From JBBQXV01 sp043785585 (GTDB lineage Bacteria; Myxococcota_A; Polyangia; Polyangiales; Polyangiaceae), in contig JAYVXB010000097.1 in assembly GCA_043785585.1 (NCBI GenBank), forward strand, positions 1 through 23,710: 23,710 bases of DNA, given 5' to 3'. Below the pieces are notes generated by a model. That model did not search any database, was not told the DNA's origin, and saw only the letters and a list, made by a program, of their open reading frames with translations. Shown here piece after piece: positions 6,705-15,289 of this stretch. Numbering within the stretch: position 1 is the stretch's first letter; every line of letters begins with the position of its first letter. A program made the translations under genes and the position numbers.

Positions 6705-7444
6705 GGCGCGAGCGCCGACAGCGTGCCGAGCACGACCTGCTCGCCGATCTCCGACGCGCCGGCCTGCGAGTCCGCGGGGATCTCGACGACGAAGCCGAGC
6801 TGGAGCGCGTCGGTCGCGGTCGCCATCAGCTGCACCTCGGTCGCGCATCCCGTCAGGACGAGCGTGTCGACGCCGAGATCCGTGAGCGCCTGCTCGAGCG
6901 TCGAACGAACGAAGCCGCTGATCGCGGGCTTGGCTACGACGCGATCGGTCGGCTTCGGCGCGAGCGCCGGCCACACCTCGGCGCCCTCGGTCCCCGCGAG
7001 GTTGTGCACGGGCCAGTGGTCGTAGTCCGGATCGTCGAGGGACTCGTGGCGATCGCACACGTAGAGGACGGGCGTCCCGTCGGCGCGCGCGCGATCGAGA
7101 CGCGCGGCGAGCGCCGCCACGACGCCCCGCGCGCGCGGCACTTCGAGCGGTCGACCCGGGACGAGGTGATCGTTGAGCATGTCGACGACGAGAACGGCGC
7201 GGCGAGGCGTCGCGGCCCGACGCGCGATCGTCCCGAGGATGCGCGCGCGCAGACCCGCGCTCGGCGCGACCGGCGCTTCGGCGAGCGCGACCGCCGCGGC
7301 GATCTCCGTCGTCGCACGGATCGCTCCGCGGGCTTCGGGCGGGAGCCCCGGAAACACGACCGCAGTGACGCGCTCGGGGCGCGGCGCGAGGACCGCTTCG
7401 AGCAGGTCCGCTGTCGCGTGGAGTCCCGGATCGTCGTCGCTCAT
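6647..7444 (-). CDS. Isochorismatase-fold cysteine hydrolase with N-terminal extension
   Basis: A 265-residue protein. The hydrolase domain starts near residue 82 and shows the family triad: Asp88 in AVLVVDMLND, Lys172 in VVAKPAISGF, and nucleophilic Cys200 in LVLTGCATEV. A His-containing patch DYDHWPVHN at 140-148 may contribute to the metal or substrate site. Enzymes of this fold hydrolyse nicotinamide, isochorismate, ureidoacrylate or related amides; the substrate cannot be read here. The first 75 residues are not part of the fold and form helices ending in APSAGLRARILGTIARR, reminiscent of the segment after the zinc site in anti-sigma proteins, but without the Cys/His metal motif. A purine-rich GGGGGAG lies about 18-22 bases before ATG 7444. 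Its 3' end overlaps the convergent lipoprotein gene. It is divergent from the acyltransferase gene. Confidence 0.85.
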   Translation of the reverse strand: MSDDDPGLHATADLLEAVLAPRPERVTAVVFPGLPPEARGAIRATTEIAAAVALAEAPVAPSAGLRARILGTIARRAATPRRAVLVVDMLNDHLVPGRPLEVPRARGVVAALAARLDRARADGTPVLYVCDRHESLDDPDYDHWPVHNLAGTEGAEVWPALAPKPTDRVVAKPAISGFVRSTLEQALTDLGVDTLVLTGCATEVQLMATATDALQLGFVVEIPADSQAGASEIGEQVVLGTLSALAPYGPARRARLERIAATVHA

Positions 7445-7527
7445 CGTCGTCGTCTTCTTCTCCCCCGCCTACGAGTCGCAGCTTAGCGCGGATTTCGCCG
7501 ACTGACCTCTGCGACGTAACGGTGATG

Positions 7528-7533
7528 TATGCT
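7528..7533 (+). promoter_or_regulatory. Candidate -10 element TATGCT before the acyltransferase gene
   Basis: TATGCT lies nine bases before ATG 7543, predicting a transcription start about three bases upstream of that ATG. This favours 7543 over the GTG/ATG codons at 7522 and 7525, which would then sit upstream of or within the promoter. Confidence 0.4.
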
Positions 7534-7542
7534 CGCGCCTCG

Positions 7543-9153
7543 ATGACCGCCCCCATTTTCGGCTTCAACGGCGCACGCGAGTCGATCGTCGACGAGGTCA
7601 CCCAGCGCGTGTGCGAGGCCGTGCGCGACCCCGCGTTCATCCTCAACGACGCCGCGTTCCTCGAGATCAAACGGCTCGGCGCCTCGCGCGGCGGCGAGCT
7701 CGGCGAGTGGCGCGCGCTCGCGCGATCGATCGGCAAGATGTCCGACGCCGACTGCCGCTTCAAGCTGCGCGAGCTCGCCAAGCACTACGCCTGGGACGTC
7801 GCGGGCAACTTCGATCCGCGCGTCTACAAGTTCGCGTCGAAGGCGATGGCGCCGCTCCTCGGGACGCTCCTCTCGCCGCGCGCGATGCTCCGTCAGTTCC
7901 CGCACTCGTTCGACTTGAGCGCGCTCGACGATCGCGTGCTCGTGCAAGGTCCGACCAAGCACATCAAGAAGCTCGCCGAGATGGGGACGGTGATCTTCGT
8001 GCCGACGCATTTGTCGAACATGGATTCGATCGTCTTCGGCTTCGCGCTCGAACGCTCGGGCCTTCCGCCCGCGACCTACGGCGCCGGCAAAAACCTCTTC
8101 ACGAACCCGGTGCTCAGCTACTTCATGCACAACCTCGGCGCGTACCGCGTCGACCGTCGCTTGAGGCACGCGCTCTACAAGGACGTCCTCAAGGCGTACT
8201 CGTGCGTGCTCCTCGAGCGCGGGTACCATTCGCTCTTCTTTCCAGGCGGGACGCGATCGCGATCGGGCGGCGTCGAGCGGCATCTCAAGCTCGGGCTCGC
8301 AGGGACGGGGATTGAAGCCTTCGCGCGCACGGTCGAGCGCGGCAAGCCGCGGAAGATCTTCTTCGTGCCCGCGACGATCAACTACTTGCTGACACTCGAG
8401 GCCGAGACGCTCATCGACGACTTCCTCCAAGACGAAGGGAAGGCGCGGTACATCATCGAGGACGACGAGTCGACGCAGTGGGGGCGCGTCGGGAGCTTCG
8501 TGCGAAAGCTCCTCGGGCTCGACGCGGGCTGCGTCGTTCGGTTCTCGCATCCGCTCGATTGCTTCGGGAACACGGTCGACGAGGACGGGCTCTCGCACGA
8601 CGCGCGCGGCCGCGTGGTCGATGCGGTCGGGTATCTGACCGGGCTCGACGGGCGTGCGCATCGCGACGCTGCGCGCGACTCGCAGTACACGCGCGAGCTC
8701 GGCGAGGTCGTGTGCGCGTCGTTCAAGAAGGACACCGTCGTGATGGCGACGCACTTGGTCGCGACGGCGGCGTTCGCTCAACTGGAAAAGTCGGTCGCAG
8801 GCGGACGAAAGAAGAGCGATCTCTTCGCGCTCCTCGGTCACAAGGCCGACGTACGGGTGTCACGCGCCGAGCTGTCGGCGGACGTCGGAAGGCTTCGTGA
8901 TCGCGTGCGCGAGATGGAGCAGCGCGGCGAAATCGTGCTCGGGCCGTCGCTGGATCACGCGAGTGGCGAGGGGATCGTCGACGACGCGCTTCGGGCGTTC
9001 GCGGGGTACCACACCGATCCGGTGCTCGAGCCGCGCGGCGCGGACTTGGTCCTCGCGGATACGCGGCTGATTTTCTACTACCAGAATCGGCTCGCGGCTC
9101 ACGGTCTGGGGGCGGATCTGATCGCGCCGAAGGGCGGTCGGCGGGCGGCGTAG
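7543..9153 (+). CDS. Glycerol-3-phosphate/acylglycerolphosphate acyltransferase family protein
   Basis: A 536-residue acyltransferase of the PlsB/PlsC superfamily, which transfers fatty acyl groups to glycerol phosphates at the membrane to start phospholipid synthesis. The blocks are in order: the catalytic HX4D as THLSNMD with His156 and Asp161; a second block around LGAYRVDRR; block III as FPGGTRSR at 233-240; and block IV as FFVPATINY. In most members block III reads FPEGTRSR or FVEGGRSR, so the glutamate is replaced by Gly235. About 250 residues follow the last block and include a helical region (VGRLRDRVREMEQRGEIVLG) in the style of PlsB C-terminal domains. The length is nearer to PlsB relatives than to PlsC (about 250). 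There is no obvious signal peptide. Start 7543 was chosen from the promoter-like TATGCT. A hairpin follows the stop. Substrate position specificity is unknown. Confidence 0.85.
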   Translation: MTAPIFGFNGARESIVDEVTQRVCEAVRDPAFILNDAAFLEIKRLGASRGGELGEWRALARSIGKMSDADCRFKLRELAKHYAWDVAGNFDPRVYKFASKAMAPLLGTLLSPRAMLRQFPHSFDLSALDDRVLVQGPTKHIKKLAEMGTVIFVPTHLSNMDSIVFGFALERSGLPPATYGAGKNLFTNPVLSYFMHNLGAYRVDRRLRHALYKDVLKAYSCVLLERGYHSLFFPGGTRSRSGGVERHLKLGLAGTGIEAFARTVERGKPRKIFFVPATINYLLTLEAETLIDDFLQDEGKARYIIEDDESTQWGRVGSFVRKLLGLDAGCVVRFSHPLDCFGNTVDEDGLSHDARGRVVDAVGYLTGLDGRAHRDAARDSQYTRELGEVVCASFKKDTVVMATHLVATAAFAQLEKSVAGGRKKSDLFALLGHKADVRVSRAELSADVGRLRDRVREMEQRGEIVLGPSLDHASGEGIVDDALRAFAGYHTDPVLEPRGADLVLADTRLIFYYQNRLAAHGLGADLIAPKGGRRAA

Positions 9154-9189
9154 CGTTCCGGCGAGAAATCCGGGAAATGCGCCGGACGC
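9153..9189 (+). terminator. Hairpin after the acyltransferase gene
   Basis: TCCGGCG (9157-9163) pairs with CGCCGGA (9180-9186). The outer GCG at 9153-9155 pairs with CGC at 9187-9189 around an unpaired T. The loop is 16 bases. The stem begins at the last base of the stop codon but has no immediate T-tract, so it may be a weak terminator or an mRNA-stabilising 3' hairpin. Confidence 0.5.
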
Positions 9190-9252
9190 TGCGCTATGTT
9201 TCGCGCCCCAAGCGGCCCGAGAGTCGCAAATCGTCGAGAGATCGCCTTCCGC

Positions 9253-11475
9253 ATGACCAGCCCCGAAACTCCGTCGTCCCCCCACGATCCGTCGAACGAC
9301 GGCGCGCCCCCTCCCGTCGATGTGCCGGCGGCTTCGCCTGCGCCGGCTGTCGTGCCTCCGCACGCCGCATCGCAATCCGTCGACGAGGACGGCCCGCAAC
9401 CAGGAAACGCAGCGCCGTCGGCGCCCGCCGATCACGATGACGCCAACGGTCCCGCACCGGGCAACGAGCGCCATCCGGTCGTCGTGCGCGACATGGGGCA
9501 GGAGCGCGCCGGAGCGACGACGACGGGGACGAAGCGTCGTCGCCGCCGCAAGAAGCGCGGTGGTGGGGGTAGCGTGGCCCCCGGCGTGGACGGCGCTCCG
9601 GGCACCGTCGCCGCGGTCGCCGCGGACGGAGAGGCTCCCGCCGAGGGTGCCGCAGAGGGCGCCGAAGGTGCGGTCGCGCACGAAGGCGCTTCGGATCGTC
9701 CGCCGCGCGAGAAGAGCGAAAAGAAAAAACCGCGTCCGCCGCGCATCGATCGCGAGCGCCCGGCGTTCAGCGTCGGCGACGTCACGTTCGGAAAGATCCT
9801 CGAGATCACCGAAGACGTGATCTTCATCGATCTCCTCGGCAAGGGACGCGGGCTCTTCGATCTTCGCGAGCTCTTGCTCCCGATCGACGACGAGCCGGGC
9901 GCGCCCGAGCACGAAGAGCGCGAAGAAGAAGAGAAAGACGAAGCCGCCGCGGCGAACGTCGAAGACATGCCGACCGCGACCGGTGAGCCAGAAGAGCTCG
10001 CCGCCCTCGTGGCCGCGCCCGTCGCAGCCGCGGTGGAAGCCACGCCCGCGGTCGAAGCCGAAGCCGCGACCTCGACCGAGACCGCGACCGAAGCCTCGAC
10101 CGAGACCGCGACCGAAGCCTCGACCGCGACCGCGACCTCGACCGAGACCGCGACCCCGACCGAAGCCGCGTCCGCCGAAGCCGAGAAACCGAAGCACGTC
10201 GATCCGCCGCTCCCGCAAGTCATCCTCGAAGTCGGCGCGCAGTTCGTCGGCGTCGTCCACAACGACGGCGGTCGCGGAGGCCTCTTCGTCCTCACGCACC
10301 ACCCGCGTCGCGCGTCGAAGGCCAAGCCGATCGTCGCCGCCGCGCTCAAGGACCACACGATGGTCCAAGGCATCGTCACGGGCGTCATCAAGGGCGGCGT
10401 CGAGGCCGACGTCGATGGTCTCCGCGCGTTCGTGCCGGGCTCGCACATGGATCTGCACCTCGGTGCGGATCTCTCGCGCTACGTCGGCAAGCGTCTCGAC
10501 TTCTACGTCACGCAGTACGGCAAGCGTGGTCGCGACGTCGTCCTCTCGCGCAAGCCGCTCCTCGAGGCCGAGGCGCGGAAGGCGCGCGAAGAAGCGCTGA
10601 AGACGCTCACGGTCGGCGCCGTCGTCGAGGGCACCGTTCGCAGCGTCGTCGCGTTCGGCGCGTTCGTCGACGTCGGTGGCATCGAAGGGCTCGTCGAGCT
10701 CAAAGAGATGAGCCACAACCGCTCGGACGGTCCGAACGACGTCTTCAAGCAGGGCGAAAAAGTCGAAGTGAAGGTCCTTCGCATCGACGATCGCGGCAAG
10801 GTGTGGCTCTCGCGAAAGGCGTGCGTCGCCGATCCGTGGGGCGAGGTCGCGAAGAAGTACGCGACCGGCACCAAGCACAAGGGCAAGGTCGTTCGCATCC
10901 AGCCGTTCGGCGCGTTCGTCGAGCTCGAAGGCGGGATCGACGGACTGATCCACGCGGTCGATCTCGTCATCCCCACGGAGAAGGGCATCACCGGGATCAA
11001 GCGCGTCGAGAGCATCAACGAGCTCGTGAAGATTGGCGACGAGCTCGAGTGCGTCGTCGCGCACGTCGATCCCAGCTCGCACAAGATCGGGCTTCACCCC
11101 GCGCTCACCGGACCGCTCGCCGAAGAGGCGCCGCAGAAGGTGCAGCAGTACAAACCGGTCAAGGCGGTCGTCGTCATCGCCGAAGCGGGCGGGCTCATCG
11201 TGCGCTTGCTCGGCGTCACCGGGCGCAACGCGCGCGGTTACGTCACGTCGGCGGCGACCGGGACGGCGCGCGGCACCGAGCTTCGCAAGCCGTTCCCGGC
11301 CGGAACGCAGATCGAAGCGAAGGTCCTCGAGATCGATCCGAAGCGCGGCGAGGTGAAGCTCTCGATCAAGGCGCTCAGCGAAGAGACCGAGCGCAACGCG
11401 TTCAACACGTACCGCGCGCAAGTGAAGACGGCGGCGCGCTTCACCCTCGGCGATCTTCTCAACAAGAAGAAGTAA
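9253..11475 (+). CDS. S1 RNA-binding domain protein (ribosomal protein S1-like)
   Basis: A 740-residue protein with about five S1 (OB-fold) RNA-binding domains. The disordered head (residues 1-180) is Pro/Ala/Asp-rich and contains a basic KRRRRRKKRGGGG patch near 93-106. S1 domain 1 starts at 176-190 but is split by a 110-residue acidic then Thr/Glu/Ala-rich insert (about 212-320). Domain 2 (about 366-435) has VIKGGVEADVDGLRAFVPGS. Domain 3 (452-520) has GTVRSVVAFGAFVDVGGIEG. Domain 4 (540-625) has GKVVRIQPFGAFVELEGGIDG. A degenerate domain 5 spans about 633-715. The order resembles bacterial ribosomal protein S1, which helps the 30S subunit bind mRNA, but the head and insert are unusual, so this may be a paralogue rather than the main RpsA. 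ATG 9253 is preferred to ATG 9196, which overlaps a -10-like TATGTT. The next gene starts 16 bases downstream. Confidence 0.85.
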   Translation: MTSPETPSSPHDPSNDGAPPPVDVPAASPAPAVVPPHAASQSVDEDGPQPGNAAPSAPADHDDANGPAPGNERHPVVVRDMGQERAGATTTGTKRRRRRKKRGGGGSVAPGVDGAPGTVAAVAADGEAPAEGAAEGAEGAVAHEGASDRPPREKSEKKKPRPPRIDRERPAFSVGDVTFGKILEITEDVIFIDLLGKGRGLFDLRELLLPIDDEPGAPEHEEREEEEKDEAAAANVEDMPTATGEPEELAALVAAPVAAAVEATPAVEAEAATSTETATEASTETATEASTATATSTETATPTEAASAEAEKPKHVDPPLPQVILEVGAQFVGVVHNDGGRGGLFVLTHHPRRASKAKPIVAAALKDHTMVQGIVTGVIKGGVEADVDGLRAFVPGSHMDLHLGADLSRYVGKRLDFYVTQYGKRGRDVVLSRKPLLEAEARKAREEALKTLTVGAVVEGTVRSVVAFGAFVDVGGIEGLVELKEMSHNRSDGPNDVFKQGEKVEVKVLRIDDRGKVWLSRKACVADPWGEVAKKYATGTKHKGKVVRIQPFGAFVELEGGIDGLIHAVDLVIPTEKGITGIKRVESINELVKIGDELECVVAHVDPSSHKIGLHPALTGPLAEEAPQKVQQYKPVKAVVVIAEAGGLIVRLLGVTGRNARGYVTSAATGTARGTELRKPFPAGTQIEAKVLEIDPKRGEVKLSIKALSEETERNAFNTYRAQVKTAARFTLGDLLNKKK
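10071..10166 (+). repeat. Coding tandem repeat (24-bp unit) in the S1-domain gene
   Basis: Two perfect 24-base copies (10071-10094 and 10095-10118) are followed by degenerate copies to about 10166, all built from GACC/GAAGCC-type hexamers. It encodes the eight-residue motif STETATEA and variants. All changes keep the frame, so copy number could vary without disrupting the protein. Confidence 0.85.
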
Positions 11476-11491
11476 GGCAGCACGGTAGCGA

Positions 11492-13957
11492 ATGCCGGCC
11501 ACGCTGCCGCTGTTTCCGAAGCGCGCGCGCGTCGTCGTGGTGGGCGGCGGCATCATCGGATGCTCGGTCGCGTACCACCTCGCGCACATGGGCTGGAAAG
11601 ACGTCGTGCTCCTCGAGCGCGATCGTCTGACATCGGGGACGACGTGGCACGCGGCGGGGTTGATGGTGACGTTCGGCTCGACGTCCGAGACGTCGACCGA
11701 GATGCGAAAGTACACGCGCGATCTCTACGCGCGTCTCGAAGCGGAGACCGGACAAGACACCGGCTTCAAAGCCGTCGGCTTCATCGAGGTCGCCTCCGAC
11801 GCGGATCGCCTCGAAGAGTACCGCCGCGTCTCCGCGCACAACCGGTACTGCGGCGTCGACGTGCACGAGATCTCTCCGCGCGAGGTGAAGGATCTCTTTC
11901 CGCTCGCGAAGACGGACGATCTGCTCGCGGGTTTCTACGTGAAGGAAGACGGACGCGCGAACCCGGTCGACGTCACGATGGCGCTCGCGAAGGGCGCGCG
12001 GATGCAAGGCGCGACGATCCTCGAAGGCGTCGCCGCGACGGGCTTCTTGCACGCGCGCGGCGTCGTCAAAGGCGTGCGCACGGCGCTCGGCGACATCGAG
12101 GCGGAGTACGTCGTCAACTGCGCCGGCATGTGGGCGCGCGAGCTCGGCGCCCTCGCGGGCGTCAACATCCCGCTTCAATCGGCGGAGCACTACTACCTCA
12201 TCACCGAAAAGATCCCGGGGCTCTCGGCGTCGTTTCCGGTGCTCGAAGATCCCGCGTCGCACGGCTACTTCCGCGAAGAGGTCGGCGGCTTGATGGTCGG
12301 TCTCTTCGAGCCGATCTGCGCGCCGTGGAAGGTCGAAGGCGTCCCGCACGATTTTTCGTTCGGAGAGATCCCGCCCGATTGGGAGCGGATGGGGCCGTAC
12401 CTCGAGAAGGCGATGCAGCGCATCCCGATCGCGCTCGAGACGGGCGTGAAGAAATTCTTCTGCGGCCCCGAGAGCTTCACGCCGGATCTCCAGCCGATCG
12501 TCGGCGAGTCGCCGGAGCTCAAGAACTACTTCGTCGCGGCCGGGATGAACTCGATCGGCATTCTCACCGGCGGCGGGCTCGGTCGCGTCCTCGCGCATTG
12601 GATCATCAACGGGCGCCCCGACGTCGACGTCACCGGGATGAACATCGATCGCCTGCACACCTACCAGGCGAACCCCGAGTACCGCCGCACGCGCACCGTC
12701 GAGTCGCTCGGCATGGTCTACCAGTGCCACTACCCGACGCGATCGATGCAGACCGCGCGTGGCGCAAAGCGCTCGGCGATTCACGATCGGCTCGCGGCGC
12801 ACGGCGCGTATTTCAAAGACGTCAGCGGCTGGGAAGGCGCCGACTGGTACGCGCCGCACGGCGTGCAGCCGAACGCAGAAGCGCTCTCATGGGGACGGCA
12901 AAGCTGGTTCCCGTATTGGAAGGCGGAGCACGACGCCGCGCGCACGGGCGTGATCCTCATGGACATGTCGTTCATGGCGAAGTTCATCGTCGAAGGACGC
13001 GACGCGGGGCGATGCCTCGACTTCATCTCGGCGAACAACGTCGACGGCGACGCGGGCGTCATCACGTACACGCAGTGGCTCAACGAAGGCGGCACGCTCG
13101 AAGCCGACCTCACCGTCACGAAGCTCGGCGACGAGCGCTACTGGGTCGTCGCGTCGGACACCGCGCACCGGCACGTGCTCTCGTGGATGCGCCGTCACAT
13201 TCCGGACGACGCGCACGCGTTCGTCGCCGACGTTACGTCCGGCTACGCGCAGATCAACATCCAAGGGCCGCGATCGCGCGAGCTGATGCAATCGCTCACG
13301 ACGTGCGATCTCTCGAACGAAGCGTTCCCGTTTCGATGCGCGCGCGAGATCGACATCGGCTTCGCGCGCGTCCTCTGCGTGCGCATCACGTACTTGGGCG
13401 AGCTTGGGTACGAGCTGTACATCCCGACGGAGCAGGCGACGCACGTCTACGATCGCCTCGCCGACGCGGGCAAGCACGTCGGCCTCCAGCACGCCGGACT
13501 GAAATCGCTTGGCAGCCTCCGCATGGAGAAGGGCTACCGCGACTACGGGCACGACATCGACAACACCGACTCCGTGCTCGAAGCGGGGCTCGGGTTCGCC
13601 GTCGATCTCAAGAAGCCGCGCGGCTTCATTGGAAAGGACGCCGTCGTCGCCAAGAAGGCGCAGGGCCCGCTCACGCGGCGCATCGTGCAGATCCTCGTGA
13701 AGGATCCCGAACCGATGATGTTCCACGCGGAGATCGTCCGAAGGAACGGCAAACCCGTCGGCTACATCCGCGCGGCATCGTACGGCTTCACGGTCGGAGG
13801 CGCGATCGGTCTCGCGATGATCGAAGCGGGCGAGCCGATCGACGCGGCGTACCTCGCGAACGCGACGTGGGAGGTCGACATCGCGGGCACGCTGTACCCG
13901 GCGATGGCGTCGATGAAGCCGCTCTACGATCCGGAGAACAAGCGCGTGAAGTGCTGA
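11492..13957 (+). CDS. FAD-dependent dimethylglycine/sarcosine dehydrogenase-like protein with GcvT domain
   Basis: An 821-residue flavoenzyme. It has an N-terminal DAO-type Rossmann fold with GGGIIG at 18-23, followed by TSGTTWHAAG, in which His53 matches the histidine covalently bound to FAD in dimethylglycine and sarcosine dehydrogenases. A central oxidoreductase domain runs to about residue 420. A C-terminal aminomethyltransferase (GcvT) module follows, with LNEGGTLEADLTVTKL, YAQINIQGPRSRELM and YLGELGYELYIP, and a final barrel domain. Such enzymes oxidatively demethylate N-methyl glycines and pass the one-carbon unit to tetrahydrofolate bound by the GcvT half. Length and order match the family (about 800-850). 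No signal peptide is seen. It begins 16 bases after the S1-domain gene, with no obvious terminator between, so it may be co-transcribed. Which methylglycine is used cannot be decided from sequence alone. Confidence 0.9.
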   Translation: MPATLPLFPKRARVVVVGGGIIGCSVAYHLAHMGWKDVVLLERDRLTSGTTWHAAGLMVTFGSTSETSTEMRKYTRDLYARLEAETGQDTGFKAVGFIEVASDADRLEEYRRVSAHNRYCGVDVHEISPREVKDLFPLAKTDDLLAGFYVKEDGRANPVDVTMALAKGARMQGATILEGVAATGFLHARGVVKGVRTALGDIEAEYVVNCAGMWARELGALAGVNIPLQSAEHYYLITEKIPGLSASFPVLEDPASHGYFREEVGGLMVGLFEPICAPWKVEGVPHDFSFGEIPPDWERMGPYLEKAMQRIPIALETGVKKFFCGPESFTPDLQPIVGESPELKNYFVAAGMNSIGILTGGGLGRVLAHWIINGRPDVDVTGMNIDRLHTYQANPEYRRTRTVESLGMVYQCHYPTRSMQTARGAKRSAIHDRLAAHGAYFKDVSGWEGADWYAPHGVQPNAEALSWGRQSWFPYWKAEHDAARTGVILMDMSFMAKFIVEGRDAGRCLDFISANNVDGDAGVITYTQWLNEGGTLEADLTVTKLGDERYWVVASDTAHRHVLSWMRRHIPDDAHAFVADVTSGYAQINIQGPRSRELMQSLTTCDLSNEAFPFRCAREIDIGFARVLCVRITYLGELGYELYIPTEQATHVYDRLADAGKHVGLQHAGLKSLGSLRMEKGYRDYGHDIDNTDSVLEAGLGFAVDLKKPRGFIGKDAVVAKKAQGPLTRRIVQILVKDPEPMMFHAEIVRRNGKPVGYIRAASYGFTVGGAIGLAMIEAGEPIDAAYLANATWEVDIAGTLYPAMASMKPLYDPENKRVKC

Positions 13958-13976
13958 GCGTCTCGCGGAGGCGCTC
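13956..13976. terminator. Bidirectional hairpin between convergent genes
   Basis: GAGCGTCTC (13956-13964) pairs with GAGGCGCTC (13968-13976) over nine positions including one G-U, with a three-base GCG loop. It overlaps the stop codon of the dehydrogenase gene and lies nine bases beyond the stop of the convergent DUF58 gene. There is no T-tract on either side, so efficiency is uncertain. Confidence 0.5.
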
Positions 13977-13984
13977 GCGGCGTG

Positions 13985-15289
13985 TCAGAGGAGCCGCCGC
14001 GCCTTCACGTCGAGGTAGCTCTTCACGAGCGCGGGCGTGACGTCGCTGGGGCGCGCGTCGAGGACGAGCACACCCGCGTTGCGGAGCTGACGGAGGAGCG
14101 CGTCGCGCCACGCGAGCGCCTCGGCGGCGGCGGCGCGGACGTAGAGATCGTCGGCGGACTTTGCCGGTGCGACGGCGAGCGTCTCGACGTCGGTGTCGCG
14201 CATGAGCACGCAGAGCGGAAGGTGGCGTGGGAGCAGGCTGCGGAGCGACGACGCGAGCTCCTTGGCGGAGCGCGCTTCGAGCAGGTTCGTGAAGACGATG
14301 AAGAGGGAGCGCGTGCGGACCTGCGTCTGTAAGAACGTCATCGCGGCGCGGTAGTCGGTCGCGGCGAAGCCGGCCTCGAGCGCGTACGCCGCGCGCGTGA
14401 GCTTGCGCGCGCCGGAGCGACCGCCGGCGGGGGGAAGGAACGTGCGCGGCACTTCGTCGAACGCGAGGAGTCCTGCCTTGTCGCCGCCGCGGAGCGCGAC
14501 GTCGGCAGCGAGGAGCGCCGCGTTGAGCGCGTGATCGACGCTGGTGAGCCCGCCGCTCTCGCCGCGCATCGCGCGCCCGACGTCGAGCGCGAAGACGACG
14601 TTCTGGTTCGACTCGGCTTGGAACTGGCGCACCGTCACGTCGTCGCGCCGCGCCGAAGCGCGCCAGTCGACGTGGCGTACCTCGTCGCCGCGCATGTACG
14701 GACGGAGGCGCTCGAACTCGGTGTCGCCTCCGCGAACGCGCAGCGATCCGAGGCGCGCGTCTTGGCGCCCTTGCCGTCGCAGAAGCTCGAGCGCGCGCGC
14801 CGCGTGGACGTCCGGGAAGACGTCGACGCGCGCCGTGAGCTGCGTCCGCTCTTGCCGCGCGACGAGGCCGAGCGGCGACGCGTAGCGAACGGTGACCGCG
14901 CCGAGATCGCGGGGACCGCGCCGCGTGGGCGTGAGCTCGTAGCGCACCGTCGCCGTCGCGCGCGGAGGGAGCGTGATCGGCGCGGGGTTCCCTTCGGCGA
15001 GCGTGTCCGCGACGGGATCGTCCGCGACGACGCCGTGAAGCTGGCGCCCGCTGCGGTTGCGAACGACGAGCGTCACGGCGTTCTGGCGGCCGACGGAGAA
15101 GATCGACGCGACGTGTCGCTCGACCTCGACGCGACGCCCCGACGCGAGGAGGACGTCGAGGAGCGTGGCCACGACGATGACCGCGTCGAGCGAAAAGAGC
15201 GCGAGGCGCGCTTGCGGAACGAAGCCCGCCGCGATCGCGACGAGCACGGCGATCCCCGCGAGACCCGTGAGGCGCCGCGTCGGAATCAC
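13985..15289 (-). CDS. DUF58 domain protein (VWA-like), coupled to crcB
   Basis: A 434-residue protein starting at GTG 15289, whose bases overlap the crcB stop as GTGA. The N-terminus has one or two hydrophobic segments (about 8-25 and 30-48), an anchoring pattern usual for DUF58 proteins. A beta-rich stretch follows (55-160). The DUF58 signature is RLRPYMRGDEVRHVDWRASARR at about 194-215, then a VWA-like strand VVFALDVGRAM near 231-241 whose metal-binding DxSxS motif is degenerate. DUF58 proteins are usually encoded with a MoxR AAA+ ATPase and are thought to take part in chaperone-like or envelope functions. No MoxR gene is visible in this window. A much longer open frame continues upstream to about 15958, but it runs antisense through and beyond crcB and has no family features there. 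Confidence 0.85.
   Translation of the reverse strand: MIPTRRLTGLAGIAVLVAIAAGFVPQARLALFSLDAVIVVATLLDVLLASGRRVEVERHVASIFSVGRQNAVTLVVRNRSGRQLHGVVADDPVADTLAEGNPAPITLPPRATATVRYELTPTRRGPRDLGAVTVRYASPLGLVARQERTQLTARVDVFPDVHAARALELLRRQGRQDARLGSLRVRGGDTEFERLRPYMRGDEVRHVDWRASARRDDVTVRQFQAESNQNVVFALDVGRAMRGESGGLTSVDHALNAALLAADVALRGGDKAGLLAFDEVPRTFLPPAGGRSGARKLTRAAYALEAGFAATDYRAAMTFLQTQVRTRSLFIVFTNLLEARSAKELASSLRSLLPRHLPLCVLMRDTDVETLAVAPAKSADDLYVRAAAAEALAWRDALLRQLRNAGVLVLDARPSDVTPALVKSYLDVKARRLL

Noticed and set aside
5346..7781. Minus-strand open frame of 811 codons across three genes
   Set aside because: It is antisense to the 5391 gene and the lipoprotein gene and frame-shifted against the hydrolase; its translation is Arg-rich with no domain. 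Long antisense frames are expected at this GC content.
8860..11715. Minus-strand open frame of 951 codons
   Set aside because: It is antisense to the acyltransferase end and the S1-domain gene; its Gly/Arg-rich repeats are just the complement of the Thr/Glu/Ala-coding repeat.
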